Below are positions 1-9,070 of a DNA stretch of 64,000 nucleotides, piece by piece. The notes under the pieces are model-generated. The model was not told the DNA's origin and did no database searches. It saw nothing but the letters and a program-made list of their open reading frames with translations. The position numbers and the translations under genes were made by a program. Each line of letters opens with the position of its first letter. The stretch's first letter is position 1. This DNA comes from Acidipropionibacterium sp. GTDB taxonomy: Bacteria; Actinomycetota; Actinomycetes; Propionibacteriales; Propionibacteriaceae. Where the stretch lies: the NCBI GenBank assembly GCA_022647765.1, contig JALCLH010000005.1, forward strand, positions 62,001 through 126,000. Reading direction: 5' to 3'.

Positions 1-1144
1 GCTTCGGTCCCGAGGAGACCGGCACCTCGCTGCTGCTCCTGGCCCCGATCTTCGACGACGGGCGCGAGGCCTTCATCACCGACGCCTGCAACGCCGTCCC
101 GGTCAACCTGTGGGCCAAGCGGCTGGCCGAGCAGGCCGACCGCCGCCGGATGCTCATCAGTGTCGTGGTCGACGGCGAGCAGGTGCACATTCCCCGACGC
201 CGCCGACTCCCGGGTGCTGGCCGCCAAGGAGGCCTGCCTGGAGGCGGTCCGCGCCGCCCAGGCCGACCCGGAGAACCCCGAGCCGGCCGCGTCCCAGGCC
301 GCCGGGACTGGTCACCGTCGAGGAGATCTGGTGCCGCAACCCGAAGAAGCTGGTCGGGCACCTCGGCCTGACGCCGTGCGCGGCGCCCCCCGGCGACCCC
401 TTCAAGAACGCCGAGAACCGCGTCACCCTGATGCGCAATGCGGCCGAGCTGACCGTCACCGACCGCGAGTACCCGAACTACCGCAACATGATCGGGGAGT
501 GGGTCGGCGTCTTCAAGCCCGTCCCGGAGATGGACGCCGACTTCTCGGCCGCCGAGCCGCCCACCCACGACTCGTGGAATCCGAGCGCCCTGGAACCGGC
601 CCAGAAGCGGCTGGTCAACACCGGGCTGCGCCGGATCGGCGAGGAGGTGCGCACATTCCTGGCGCCGGCCGAGTCCGTCGACGCCGAGCCCCCCGAGGGG
701 GCCGCCAGCAAGCTGGCCTCGGTGCTGGGGGTGCTCGCCGCACCGGCGTCGGCGTCCCGAAAGTCCAAGAAGAACCGCAGCGCGAAGAAGGGCAGGAGCG
801 CCGAGGATGTGCGCGCCCGGACCTCCAAGGTGGAGCTGCTCGGATACCAGCTGGTGCCGCCGTCGGCCCACGGCGACCCGAGCACCGCGGTCACCCGGTT
901 CACCCTGCGCGCCCGCTCCGACGGGGAGTACGTGCAGGTCACCCCCAAGCTCGACATCGGGATCGACGGGCGCACCTCGCTGGGCGACTCCGACGAGATC
1001 TACATCTCGGCCTGGCAGACTGCCGAGGGCACCCGCTACGACTATGACGGCATCCGGGTGCGCTCCGGAGAGACCTTCACCGCCGACGTCTCCTATCCCG
1101 ACGGCGTCGCCATCGACTGCAGTTTCCTGGGAGAAGATGCCTGA
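1..1144 (+). CDS. 3' part of an uncharacterised protein, possibly an ATPase subunit (frame-broken)
   Basis: The 5' end lies outside the window. The protein-like frame starts at base 3, moves by one base near 190, and by one more near 312. From there it runs open to a TGA at 1142-1144. Both breaks are explained by one extra base each. The first residues (GFGPEETGTS followed by LLLL) resemble the tail of a GHKL/HATPase-type nucleotide-binding fold, but this is a weak impression from one motif. The middle is Ala-rich with a Lys/Arg patch (residues S-R-K-S-K-K-N-R-S), and the end looks beta-rich. The stop overlaps the next ATG (TGATG), so this gene heads or sits within an operon with the next two. 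No firm function. Confidence 0.55.
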   Translation, partial: LRSRGDRHLAAAPGPDLRRRARGLHHRRLQRRPGQPVGQAAGRAGRPPPDAHQCRGRRRAGAHSPTPPTPGCWPPRRPAWRRSAPPRPTRRTPSRPRPRPPGLVTVEEIWCRNPKKLVGHLGLTPCAAPPGDPFKNAENRVTLMRNAAELTVTDREYPNYRNMIGEWVGVFKPVPEMDADFSAAEPPTHDSWNPSALEPAQKRLVNTGLRRIGEEVRTFLAPAESVDAEPPEGAASKLASVLGVLAAPASASRKSKKNRSAKKGRSAEDVRARTSKVELLGYQLVPPSAHGDPSTAVTRFTLRARSDGEYVQVTPKLDIGIDGRTSLGDSDEIYISAWQTAEGTRYDYDGIRVRSGETFTADVSYPDGVAIDCSFLGEDA

Positions 1145-2032
1145 TGAGAGTCCAGCCATTCCATGTGGTGACGCCGTCGGCGCTGAGCTGCCAGGTTCCC
1201 TCCCTGCTGCTCGACGGCCGCCGGACCGGCCCCGATGAGCGCCCGACCGACTGGACCTACATCTCCGATTTCGCCATCAAGGGCGCGCTGTCCATCGACG
1301 CGGCGAAGGTCGCCGAGGAGTCCGGTCTGAGCGCCGAGGACGGCATGAGGCGCCTGCTCGCCGTGCTGCGGGTCGACTGCCCCTCCACCGGACGCCGATT
1401 CCTGTGGGCCGAGCCGGTCAGCGCCGAGAAGCCCACCGTCGAGATCACCGTCCAGGTGCCGGGCGGCCTGGCCGCCCAGGACCTCGAGGTGCGCTACGAA
1501 CTGGTCCTCGACGGGCCCGACGGCCCCGCCCTCGACAACCGCGCCGCCTACCTCAAGGGCAGCCGGTTGTTCGTCGGCGAGGAGCCCTATCGCTTCACCC
1601 TGGAGGGGAAGGAACGCCGTATTCCCGGTCGAGGCCGTCCGGTTCCGCGGCGGCGAGTTCCCCCGGGACGCCGCCTGGATGGTCAAGTTCAGCGCCGACG
1701 ACCTCAACGCCCCCTTCCTGGGCTCGGTGAGGCTGTTCATCAACAAGGACCACCCGGCCGCCGAGTCGCTGCTCGGGGCCGAGAGCGGCATCGCCCAGCC
1801 GATTATCGTCCGCGACATTCTCGCCCAGATCCTCATCTCGGTGGCCCTGACGTCCGGCGGCGAGGCCCTGGACGAGTTCGACGAGGGCAGCACCGGCGCC
1901 ACCTTGGAAGAGCTGTGCGCGACCTACCTCGACTCCACCCTGCGCGGCGCGGTCGACATGATGAGCTCAGATCCCGGACGCGTCCTGGCGCTGCTGCAGG
2001 CCGGAACCGGATTCCTCAAGGAGTTGAAGTGA
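1144..2032 (+). CDS. Uncharacterised protein, second gene of three-gene module (frame-broken)
   Basis: About 296 residues once a single extra base near 1625 is removed. Before the break the frame ends in GKERRIP and after it continues VEAVRFRGGEF, reading as one domain. I do not recognise the family. The first half is beta-rich; the second half carries an alpha-helical segment ending LLQAGTGFLKELK. It starts at an ATG overlapping the upstream stop (TGATG) and its own stop overlaps the GTG of the next gene, so the three proteins are translationally coupled and probably act as a complex. A role in a phage-defence or restriction locus is a guess from this tight architecture. Confidence 0.55.
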
Positions 2033-2809
2033 CCGCCGTCGTCATCCCCCGGCTGCGAGCCGGCGAGGCCATCCAACTGCTGGCCGACCACGCCCGACGG
2101 CTGGGCGAGGGCACCACCCCCGGACTACCTGGTCGATACCAACAAGATCACCACCGACGACCCGAACGCCGGGCCGCTGCCCGACGCCGATCAGGTCGCC
2201 GCCTGGCGGGAGGCCGTCGTGGCCCGACTCACCGGCTTCGACCTCATCACCAAGGCCGGTCGCGACGGCTACGGGATGGAGCTGGGCCGCGCGATCGCCG
2301 AGGTCATCGACCCGATCCCCGCCGACGCCTCGCACGACGGCGTGTGGTCCTACCTGTCGCTGCGGGTATTGCCCGATGTGGTCTACGCCCGCTGGCCCGG
2401 CGAGACGATCGTCGGCGAGCTGAGGCTGCCCGCCGACCGGTGGATCGGCGTCCAGAGCGGAAATCAGGATCGCAGCTACCTCAAGCAGGCCTGGCGGCGC
2501 TGGACCATCCTCGGGGACGTGATGGGCGACGCCGATCCGCTGCTCGGCGAGACCGAGTTCGGCGCTCTGCTGGACCGCGCCTCGCTGGCCCGCAACCAGC
2601 GCCTGGTCCGCGAGTGCGCCCGGGCGATCCTCAAGTACGGCGCCGATCAGCCGGGCGGGCGGGCCGAGTTCGCCCGCAAGTTCACCGGCCTGATCGCCGC
2701 CCGGACCGGTTCGATGCTGCTGGACATCCTGAGTGACGAGGAGCTGGCCGATTTCGTCGAGGAGGAGGCCTCCGGCATCGTGCGCTCGCGGGCGCGTCGA
2801 GGGGTCTGA
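2029..2809 (+). CDS. DUF6339-like protein, third gene of module (frame-broken)
   Basis: Starts at GTG 2029, overlapping the previous TGA. One extra base near 2130 breaks the frame; afterwards the frame is open to 2809, giving roughly 260 residues. The central GVWSYLSLRVLPDV block followed by RSYLKQAWRRW about 45 residues later resembles what I remember of the DUF6339 family, a helical family of unknown function seen in actinobacterial accessory loci. The end is acidic then basic (EEEASGIVRSRARRGV). It closes the module; about 95 bp separate it from a toxin-antitoxin pair, which fits an accessory island. The family call is from memory and moderate to low in certainty. Confidence 0.5.
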
Positions 2810-2903
2810 CAACACCTCGGTCCGATCGGGGCATTGTCCCATTACCCCGCCGTTGTTATCGTGGTGGTGTTTCAGGTCGTTGGACATGCGGCAGGGGAAA
2901 GAC

Positions 2904-3201
2904 ATGAGCACTGAAGTCACGGCGGGTGAGTTTCGCTCGGTCGGCGAGGTCGCTGCCGATGAGCGCGCGCGTCTTGCTCTCGGCAAGAGCGGGGTTCACA
3001 AGGACGACCGGTTCGCCGTCGCGGTGAACGGGGAGGGCCAGATCCTGTTGACGCCGCTCGTCTCGATCCCGAAGAGAGAGCTGCTGGTGTGGGAGAACGA
3101 GCGCGTGCGGAACCTGCTCGCCGTCGGCCTGGCGGAGAGCGCGGCCGGGGAGACCGTGGATCTCGGCGACTTCAGGCGAGTACGCCGATGCGGATGCGTG
3201 A
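2904..3201 (+). CDS. Probable type II antitoxin (frame-broken near its end)
   Basis: The ATG at 2904 (MSTEVTAGEF) opens a small acidic protein of about 98 residues lying 15 bp before a RelE-like toxin gene. As written, the frame leaves the acidic tail at about 3172 and runs into the toxin. Removing one base in the ttcagg stretch gives a tail DFSEYADADA and a TGA at 3199-3201, a tidy antitoxin end. Antitoxins of RelBE-type pairs usually bind operator DNA with the N-terminus and wrap the toxin with the C-terminus; no DNA-binding motif is obvious here. The call rests on the neighbour and on size. Confidence 0.6.
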
Positions 3202-3216
3202 GCCGGGCCACGAACC

Positions 3217-3507
3217 ATGGCGAAGTTCGCACTGAGATTCACCAAGCGTGCCGCGCGGAGCTTGGAGGAACTCGACCAGGATCCGGCGAGGCTCAGGAAG
3301 GTCAGACGCGCTCTGGGGCGGCTGCAGGAGGATCCTCGTCATCCGGGTCTCCACTCGCACAAGTATGAGTCGCTCCACGGCGAGAACGGCGTCGACGTGT
3401 GGGACTCATATGTGGAGAACAGGACTCCATCGGCATGGAGAATCTTCTGGCACTATGGTCCGGAGCCTCACCAGATCACCATCGTGGCCATCACTCCCCA
3501 TCCCTGA
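3217..3507 (+). CDS. RelE/ParE-superfamily toxin
   Basis: A 96-residue basic protein starting at ATG 3217. The N-terminus (MAKFALRFTKRAARSLEEL) has the beta strand and long basic helix of the RelE/ParE fold. The middle (GRLQEDPRHPGLHSHKYESL) and the WRIFWHYGP segment match small mRNA-interferase-like toxins. It follows its antitoxin by 15 bp, antitoxin first, the usual order. Members of the superfamily are either ribosome-dependent mRNA endonucleases or gyrase inhibitors; which applies here cannot be read from the sequence. Frame intact. Confidence 0.7.
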   Translation: MAKFALRFTKRAARSLEELDQDPARLRKVRRALGRLQEDPRHPGLHSHKYESLHGENGVDVWDSYVENRTPSAWRIFWHYGPEPHQITIVAITPHP

Positions 3508-3574
3508 ACCCTTGAGATCGGGGCCGAGTGTGCGACGACCGGCGTCATTGGGCGGTGGTTCCTACACTTGATCC

Positions 3575-4474
3575 ATGCGCATAGCGATCGGAGGCTTCGC
3601 CGGACTGCTGGGCAGCGCCTTGGTCAAGGAACTGCGCAGGCAGGATCACGAGGTCGTCACCCTGACCCGCCACGAGCCCATCGAGCCCAGCGACAGGCGG
3701 TGGGATCTCGACACGCTGTCCATCGCACCGCCCTTCCTGGACGACGTCGACGCCGTCATCAACCTGGCCGGCGAGCCGATCGCCGGGGGGCGGTGGACGC
3801 CGGAGCGGATGGACCGCATCCTGTACTCCCGGATCGACTCCACCCGGATCGTCACCCGGGCGCTGGAGAGCTCGCAGCGCTGCAAGGTCTTTCTCAACGG
3901 CTCGGCGGTCGGTTACTACGGGCCGCGCGGCGACGAGTGGGTGGCAGAGCCCGATGACGCCGGCGAGGGGTTCCTGGCCGAGGTCTGCCGGCGCTGGGAG
4001 GCGGCCGCCACCGAGGCCCCCGACGACGTCCGGGTCGTGATGCTGCGCACCGGCCAGGTGATCTCCCCCGAGGGCGGCTTCCTCGCCAAGCAGCGCCCGA
4101 TGGCGCGGCTGGGACTGGCCGGCAGGATGGGATCGGGGCGGCAGTATCTGTCCTGGATCAGCCTGCGCGACCACATTCAGGTGATGATCGCCGCCCTCAC
4201 CAATCCGGAGATCGTCGGCCCGATCAACCTGGTGGCGCCGGCCCCGGTCACCAATGCCGAGTTCATCGCCGCCTACACCGACTACCTGCACCGGCCCCAT
4301 CTGCTGCCGCTGCCCACCCCGGCGGCGCGCCTGGTCTTCGGCTCCCAGCTGGTCGAGGAGGCGCTGCTCTCGGGCCAGCGGGTGCGCGGCGACGTGCTCT
4401 CCCGGATCGGCTTCGAGTTCCAGGACCCCACCATCGACAGTGCGATCGCCGCCGCCGAGCGGGGTAGGGGATGA
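3575..4474 (+). CDS. TIGR01777-family NAD(P)-binding epimerase-like protein
   Basis: 299 residues, atypical SDR fold. The N-terminal dinucleotide loop reads GGFAGLLGSAL instead of the usual GATGFIG. Family landmarks follow: VINLAGEPIAGGRWT, LNGSAVGYYGPRGDE (containing the active-site Tyr region), and WISLRDHIQVM. The family (E. coli YfcH, cyanobacterial/plant SulA type) is found near cell-division or RecX-like genes in other bacteria, but its substrate is unknown. The end overlaps the ATG at 4471 of the next gene, so the rhomboid gene is likely co-transcribed. Confidence 0.85.
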   Translation: MRIAIGGFAGLLGSALVKELRRQDHEVVTLTRHEPIEPSDRRWDLDTLSIAPPFLDDVDAVINLAGEPIAGGRWTPERMDRILYSRIDSTRIVTRALESSQRCKVFLNGSAVGYYGPRGDEWVAEPDDAGEGFLAEVCRRWEAAATEAPDDVRVVMLRTGQVISPEGGFLAKQRPMARLGLAGRMGSGRQYLSWISLRDHIQVMIAALTNPEIVGPINLVAPAPVTNAEFIAAYTDYLHRPHLLPLPTPAARLVFGSQLVEEALLSGQRVRGDVLSRIGFEFQDPTIDSAIAAAERGRG

Positions 4475-5213
4475 GTCGCTGGACCTCCCGTGTGCACAGA
4501 GCTCCCGTTCTCGCAGCGCCGCCCGTTCGCACAGAGGTTCCCGTCCGGTCCCCGTCGTCACCTGGACCCTCATCGGCGTCTGCGTGCTGGTGTGGATCGC
4601 AGAACTCACCGTCCACGGCTTCATCGACGACATCGCGCTGAGCGCCGACGCCGGGCGCACCGAACCCTGGCGGTTCCTCACCTCCGCCTTCGCCCACGCC
4701 GAGAACATCACCCACATCGGTTTCAACATGGTGGCGCTGTGGGCCCTGGGCCGCAGCCTCGAGCCGTTCCTGGGCCGGGCCCGGTTCGCCGCGAGCTATC
4801 TGCTCTCCGCCCTGGCCGGAAGCGCCCTGTTCGTCCTGATGGCGTCCCCCAGCTCGGTCGGTACGGCCGTTGTGCCCGGCTGGTATGACGGCCTGGTCGG
4901 AGCCTCGGGGGCCATCTTCGGGCTGTTCGGGACCCTGCTGATCGTGCAGCGACGGCTGGGCGGCTCCACCCGGGGGCTGTGGGCGGTGCTCGCCCTCAAT
5001 GTGGCGCTGGTCTTCATCATCCCCGATATCGCCTGGCAGGCCCACGTCGGCGGATTCCTGATCGGGCTGGTGACCGGGGTGATCTTCTTCGAGGACGCGA
5101 AACGGGTGCGGCGGGGCCGCCGCCCGATGACCTGGTGGGCTCTGGCCGCCCTGCTGGTGCTGATGGTGGTGCTGGTCGTGGTGAAGTACGCGATCACGCC
5201 GATTCCCGGATGA
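4471..5213 (+). CDS. Rhomboid-family intramembrane serine protease (5' end frame-broken)
   Basis: Membrane protease that cuts transmembrane substrates. The body from about 4545 is clear: six hydrophobic segments, the HIGFNMVALW motif, GASGAIFGLFG with the catalytic serine in GASG, and AHVGGFLIGL carrying the partner histidine. A short basic tail and one last helix follow. The ATG at 4471 overlaps the upstream gene's stop but is in a different frame from the body, and the body frame has no ATG or GTG before the first helix. At least one indel between 4471 and 4545 is therefore likely, or the start is unusual. Rhomboid substrates cannot be inferred. Confidence 0.8.
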
Positions 5214-5238
5214 GCACTGTCGCACAGGAGATTCACAG

Positions 5239-5298
5239 ATGCAGGGAGACTTGGCGAGTGCAGTGGAATTCCACTGCACTCGCCAAGTCTCCCTGCAT
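5239..5298. repeat. Perfect 60-bp palindrome without a loop
   Basis: Each 30-base arm is the exact reverse complement of the other and they meet at GGAATTCC with no spacer. It lies between the convergent ends of the rhomboid gene (5213) and the P-loop gene (5319). It could act as a bidirectional terminator, though there is no T run. Pairing stops exactly at the ends (5238 g, 5299 t). Confidence 0.9.
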
Positions 5299-5318
5299 TC
5301 GACGTCGGCGTTGACGAC

Positions 5319-5927
5319 TCAACCCTGGACCACGAGATCAGCCAGCCGTTCCGGGTGGTTGCGGAGCCGGTGCAGCTCCTCCTGAACCGCCCACATCGCC
5401 CAGTAGCGGGCGAACAGCTCGCCGTCGCGGGCCAGCGCTCTCTGCTTGCGGGTCCCGGCGTCGAGCCGGCACCAGATGCGCGTGGTGGCCATCGGCGCCG
5501 AGGCCGGGGTGAGGGCTCCGCAGCACTCGATGAGGATCGGGGCGATCGGATCCAGATCTCTGCGGGTGCCCGGGGCGGCTTTCGACCAGTCCCAGCGGGT
5601 GTAGCCGGGATTGCGGCTGGCCAGGATCTGGCCGGGAACCACCGTCCAGGCCGCCGACAGGCCCGCCCAGCCCGGATAGAACTCGTCGTGCACCAGCTGC
5701 CATGCGGTTGAACTCCCGGCTGAGTATGCGGGAGCGGCTGAGAGCTTCTCGAGAACCGGTATCAGGGCTTCGGCGAGGGTGGACTTGCCCGATCCGGAGC
5801 CGCCGTCGATGAGCACCACCGGCCGGTCGCCGTCGGCATCGGTGAGGATGCGCGCGGCGATCCGGTCGATCTGATCGGGGGCGAAGACGGCCTGATCCGA
5901 CCGGTCCGGGGGTGGGGCAGGGGTCAC
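5319..5927 (-). CDS. P-loop ATPase/kinase-like protein
   Basis: 202 residues. A Walker A motif, GGSGSGKST, sits near residues 42-50 after a strand (PVVLIDG), the arrangement of uridine-kinase-like and small-molecule kinases. A DEFYPGW motif follows; in uridine-kinase-like families the equivalent D-x-F/Y segment contacts the substrate. Later come PIAPILIECCG and a helical end ELHRLRNHPERLADL. I read it as a small actinobacterial ATP-binding protein of the uridine kinase-like group with unknown substrate. It starts at ATG 5927 and is transcribed away from the thiamine locus. Confidence 0.6.
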   Translation of the reverse strand: MTPAPPPDRSDQAVFAPDQIDRIAARILTDADGDRPVVLIDGGSGSGKSTLAEALIPVLEKLSAAPAYSAGSSTAWQLVHDEFYPGWAGLSAAWTVVPGQILASRNPGYTRWDWSKAAPGTRRDLDPIAPILIECCGALTPASAPMATTRIWCRLDAGTRKQRALARDGELFARYWAMWAVQEELHRLRNHPERLADLVVQG

Positions 5928-5975
5928 GAGCCACCATGATGCACCAGTGCTCGGGGGCTCCCCGCGCCAGACACC

Positions 5976-6048
5976 GCGAAAACTTACGAAACGAGGCCCC
6001 TGCGGTCGGCTATCGGGCCCGAGAGGGGGTCGTTTCGTCGGTTTTCCC
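5976..6048. repeat. Interrupted inverted repeat upstream of thiamine locus
   Basis: Arms GAAAAC..ACGAAACGA..CCCC and GGGG..TCGTTTCGT..GTTTTC pair around a GC-rich centre of about 28 bases. It lies in the 365-bp gap between the P-loop gene and thiB, before the TPP riboswitch. It may be another intergenic palindrome of the kind found elsewhere here, or a terminator for upstream transcription. Nothing else is visible between 5928 and 6100. Confidence 0.6.
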
Positions 6049-6109
6049 TGTGTTGGTTCAGGACAGATTGGTTCGGGGCAGGCCGGGCCGGTCTGCTACA
6101 CTGCCGCAC

Positions 6110-6212
6110 GTCGACAGGGGAGCACGAAACCGTGCTGAGAGTGCCGTGAAGGCAGACCCTCGAACCTGATCCGGGCCCGCAGCAGCGGGGGTGAACCGGC
6201 GTAGGGAGTCGA
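6110..6212 (+). promoter_or_regulatory. TPP (thiamine pyrophosphate) riboswitch
   Basis: The THI-box core is intact: ACAGGGG at 6114, CTGAGAG about 15 bases later, then ACCCT, CGAACCTGATCCGGG, and the closing ACCGGCGTAGGGAG near 6195-6208. These are the P2/P3 pyrimidine-sensing and P4/P5 pyrophosphate-sensing elements of the TPP aptamer. It is followed by a variable stretch and the thiB ribosome binding site at 6281, so ligand binding probably hides translation or terminates transcription of thiBPQ. A TACACT just upstream (6097) could be the -10 box. Confidence 0.92.
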
Positions 6213-6292
6213 GAATCTCTCCAGGCTCCGCATGGCGGCCGTCATGGGGCGGTGCCGCGCGGAGCCAGACCCCTCCATCAGGAGGAGAGTTC

Positions 6293-7378
6293 ATGTTCAA
6301 CGTTCGCAAGCACCGCGCAGGACTGGCCGCACTGGTCGTCTCGGTGATGGCGCTGACGGCCTGCGGCTCATCGGGCAGCAGCTCGTCGAGCGGCTCGGCC
6401 GCCGGGTCCTCGGCAACGCCGTCGAAGGACGTCACCATCGTCACCCACGACTCGTGGGCGATGAGCAAGGACGTCCTCGCCGAGTTCACCAAGAAGACCG
6501 GATACCGGCCCAAGTTCGTCTCCCAGGGGGACGCCGGCGCAGTCGTCAACCAGCTGGTCCTCACCAAGGACTCGCCGCTGGGCGATGCGGTTTTCGGCAT
6601 CGACAACACCTTCTCCAGCCGCGCCATCGACGCCGGAGTGCTGGACCCCTACACCCCTGCGGATCTGCCGGCCTCGGCCAAGGAGGCGGCCGGTCAGACC
6701 TCCGGGCAGCTCACCCCGATCGACAAGGGAGATGTCTGCATCAACGCCGATGACGACTGGTTCAAGGCCCACAAGAAGGCCCTTCCGGTCACCCTCGACG
6801 ACCTGGCCAAGCCCGAGTACAAGGACCTCCTGGTGGTCTCCAGCCCCGCCACCTCCTCCCCCGGGATGGCCTTCCTGACCGCCACCGTCGGCGCCAAGGG
6901 CGAGAACGGATGGAAGCCCTACTGGACCAGCCTCAAGAACAACGGCGTCAAGGTCGTCAAGGGCTGGGAGGACGCCTACAACGTCGACTTCAGCGCCGGC
7001 GAGGGCAAGGGGAAGTACCCGCTGGTGCTGTCCTACTCGACCTCCCCGGCCTTCACCGTGAGCAAGGACGGCAAGACGACGTCCACCTCCGCGCTGCTGA
7101 AGACCTGCTTCCGCCAGACCGAGTACGCCGGCGTCATCAAGGGGGCCAAGAACCCCGCCGGGGCCAAGGCGTTCATCGACTTCCTGCTGACCAAGCAGGC
7201 CCAGGCCGACATCCCCGGCCAGATGTACATGTACCCGGTCGACTCCTCGGTGCCGCTGCCGGCCGACTGGAAGAAGTTCGCCCCGCTGTCTCCCGATCCG
7301 ATCGCGGTGGACCCGAAGACCATCGCCGCCGACCGCTCCAGCTGGATCAAGGAGTGGACCGAGACGGTCCAGGGCTGA
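6293..7378 (+). CDS. thiB: Thiamine ABC transporter substrate-binding lipoprotein
   Basis: 361 residues, starting at ATG 6293 behind a strong GGAGGAG site. The signal peptide ends in a lipobox LTAC (Cys about residue 23) and a Ser-rich linker follows, so it is anchored outside the membrane. The mature part begins DVTIVTHDSWAMSKDVL, the ThiB/TbpA pattern, and includes DAVFGIDNTF and VLSYSTSPA, matching the thiamine-binding family. It captures thiamine (or TMP/TPP) for the permease. The upstream TPP riboswitch settles thiamine over iron or molybdate as the ligand. The stop overlaps thiP (TGATG). Confidence 0.9.
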   Translation: MFNVRKHRAGLAALVVSVMALTACGSSGSSSSSGSAAGSSATPSKDVTIVTHDSWAMSKDVLAEFTKKTGYRPKFVSQGDAGAVVNQLVLTKDSPLGDAVFGIDNTFSSRAIDAGVLDPYTPADLPASAKEAAGQTSGQLTPIDKGDVCINADDDWFKAHKKALPVTLDDLAKPEYKDLLVVSSPATSSPGMAFLTATVGAKGENGWKPYWTSLKNNGVKVVKGWEDAYNVDFSAGEGKGKYPLVLSYSTSPAFTVSKDGKTTSTSALLKTCFRQTEYAGVIKGAKNPAGAKAFIDFLLTKQAQADIPGQMYMYPVDSSVPLPADWKKFAPLSPDPIAVDPKTIAADRSSWIKEWTETVQG

Positions 7379-9070
7379 TGGGGAGGCCCCGTCCCGCCCG
7401 CTACGGCGCGCGGGATCCCGGGGTGTGGCTGTGGCGCGCCTGCTGGATCCTCGCCGGGCTGGTCGCGGTCGGCGCGCTGGGGATCTTCTTCGCGGCACCG
7501 GCTCTGAACCTCATCTTCAAGGGCTTCGTCGACGAGAACGGCCATCCCACCATCTCGGTGATGGCGCAGACCTTCCAGTCGGCGCGCACCTGGCGGATCA
7601 TCCGCTTCACCCTGGGACAGGCGGCCCTCGGCGCCATTCTGTGCCTGATCCTGGGGGTGCCCGGAGCCCATCTGCTGTACCGGGTGCGCTGGCCCGGCCG
7701 CACCGTCGTCCGGGGCTTGGTCTCGGTGCCCTTCGTGCTGCCGACGGTGGTGGTCGGCGTCGCTTTCCGCACCCTTCTGGCCGCCAACGGGAGGCTGGGA
7801 TTCCTCGGTCTGGACGGGTCCTGGCAGGCCATCACCGCGGCCCTGGTGTTCTTCAACTACTCGGTGGTGGTGCGCACCGTCGGGGCCACCTGGTCCCAGC
7901 TGGACCCCCGCCGGGCCCAGGCGGCCGCCGCCCTGGGGGCCGGGCCGGTGCGGGTGTGGCGCACCGTCACCCTGCCGGCGCTGGCACCGGCGATCGCCTC
8001 GGCGGCCTCGGTGGTCTTCCTGTTCTGCGCCTCGGCCTTCGGCATCGTCCTGGTGCTCGGCGGCACCCGGTACTCCACCCTGGAGACCGAGATCTACACC
8101 CAGACCGTCGAATTCCTCGACCTGCCCACCGCCTCTGCGCTGTCGGTGCTCCAGATCGCGGTGACCGGCTTCTGCCTGTTCCTGTCCGGGCGCGCTCAGC
8201 GCAGCCTGCAGCGGAGTCTGGGAGACGCCGCGCCGAGTCCGCTGCCGTTCCGGGGGCGGCGCGACGGGCTGCCGGTGGCGGTCACCGCCGCCGTTGTGCT
8301 CGGCCTGCTGCTGGCGCCGATCCTGACCCTGGTGGAGCGCTCCTTCCAGCGCGACGGTGCCTGGTCGCTGGTGAACTATCGCGATCTGGTCACCATTCCG
8401 GACGGCTCCGGAATGGTCGTCACCGTCTGGCAGACCCTGATCAACTCGCTCACCACTGCGGTCTGGGCCACCCTGCTGGCCGTCGGCCTGGGGGTCGTGG
8501 TCGCTCTGCTGCTGTCGCGGCGTCCCACCTCCCGGCTGGGGCGGACGAGCCTGTCGATCGGGGACGCCGCCTTCATGCTGCCGCTCGGGGTCTCCGCGGT
8601 GACCGTCGGTTTCGGCTTCCTGATCACCCTGGATCGCCCCCCGCTGGACCTGCGGACCTCGCCGGTGCTGGTGCCGATCGCCCAGGCGATGGTGGCGATC
8701 CCGCTGGTGACGCGGGTGCTGCTGCCGCCGCTGAGGGGCGTCGACCCGCGTCAGCAGGAGGCCGCCTCGGCTCTGGGGGCGACGCCGTGGCGGGTGCTGG
8801 GAACCATCGACTGTGCCGGTGCTGGCCCGATCCCTGGGGTTGGCGATCGGGTTCGCGTTCTCCACCTCGCTCGGTGAGTTCGGCGCCACCTCGTTCCTGT
8901 CCCGGCCGGACCACATGACCCTGCCGGTGGCGATCGGGCGGCTGATCTCGCGGCCGGGGGCCCAGAGTTATGGCATGGCGATGGCCTCGTCGGTGCTGCT
9001 GGCGGCGATGACCGTGATCGTGATGAGTGTGGCCGAGAGACTTCGACCCCCGGAGGTGACGTCGTGGTAG
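7378..9070 (+). CDS. thiP: Thiamine ABC transporter permease (frame-broken)
   Basis: A fused two-domain permease of about 563 residues with some twelve hydrophobic segments. Each half has a binding-protein-dependent transport loop: QAAAALGAGPVRVWRTVTLPAL in the first half (about residues 180-200) and QEAASALGATPWRVLGTI in the second. These EAA loops contact ThiQ. Near 8815 the frame shifts by one base; after it the protein continues VPVLARSLGLAIGFAFSTSLGEFG, the expected family ending, and stops at TAG 9068-9070. It overlaps both neighbours, as expected for a coupled thiBPQ operon. One extra base, not a true gene split, is the likely cause. Confidence 0.88.

Noticed and set aside
8800-8830. 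Programmed ribosomal frameshift in thiP, proC or resB
   Set aside because: No slippery heptamers or conserved downstream structures, and the same direction of shift occurs in many unrelated genes; sequence error is simpler.
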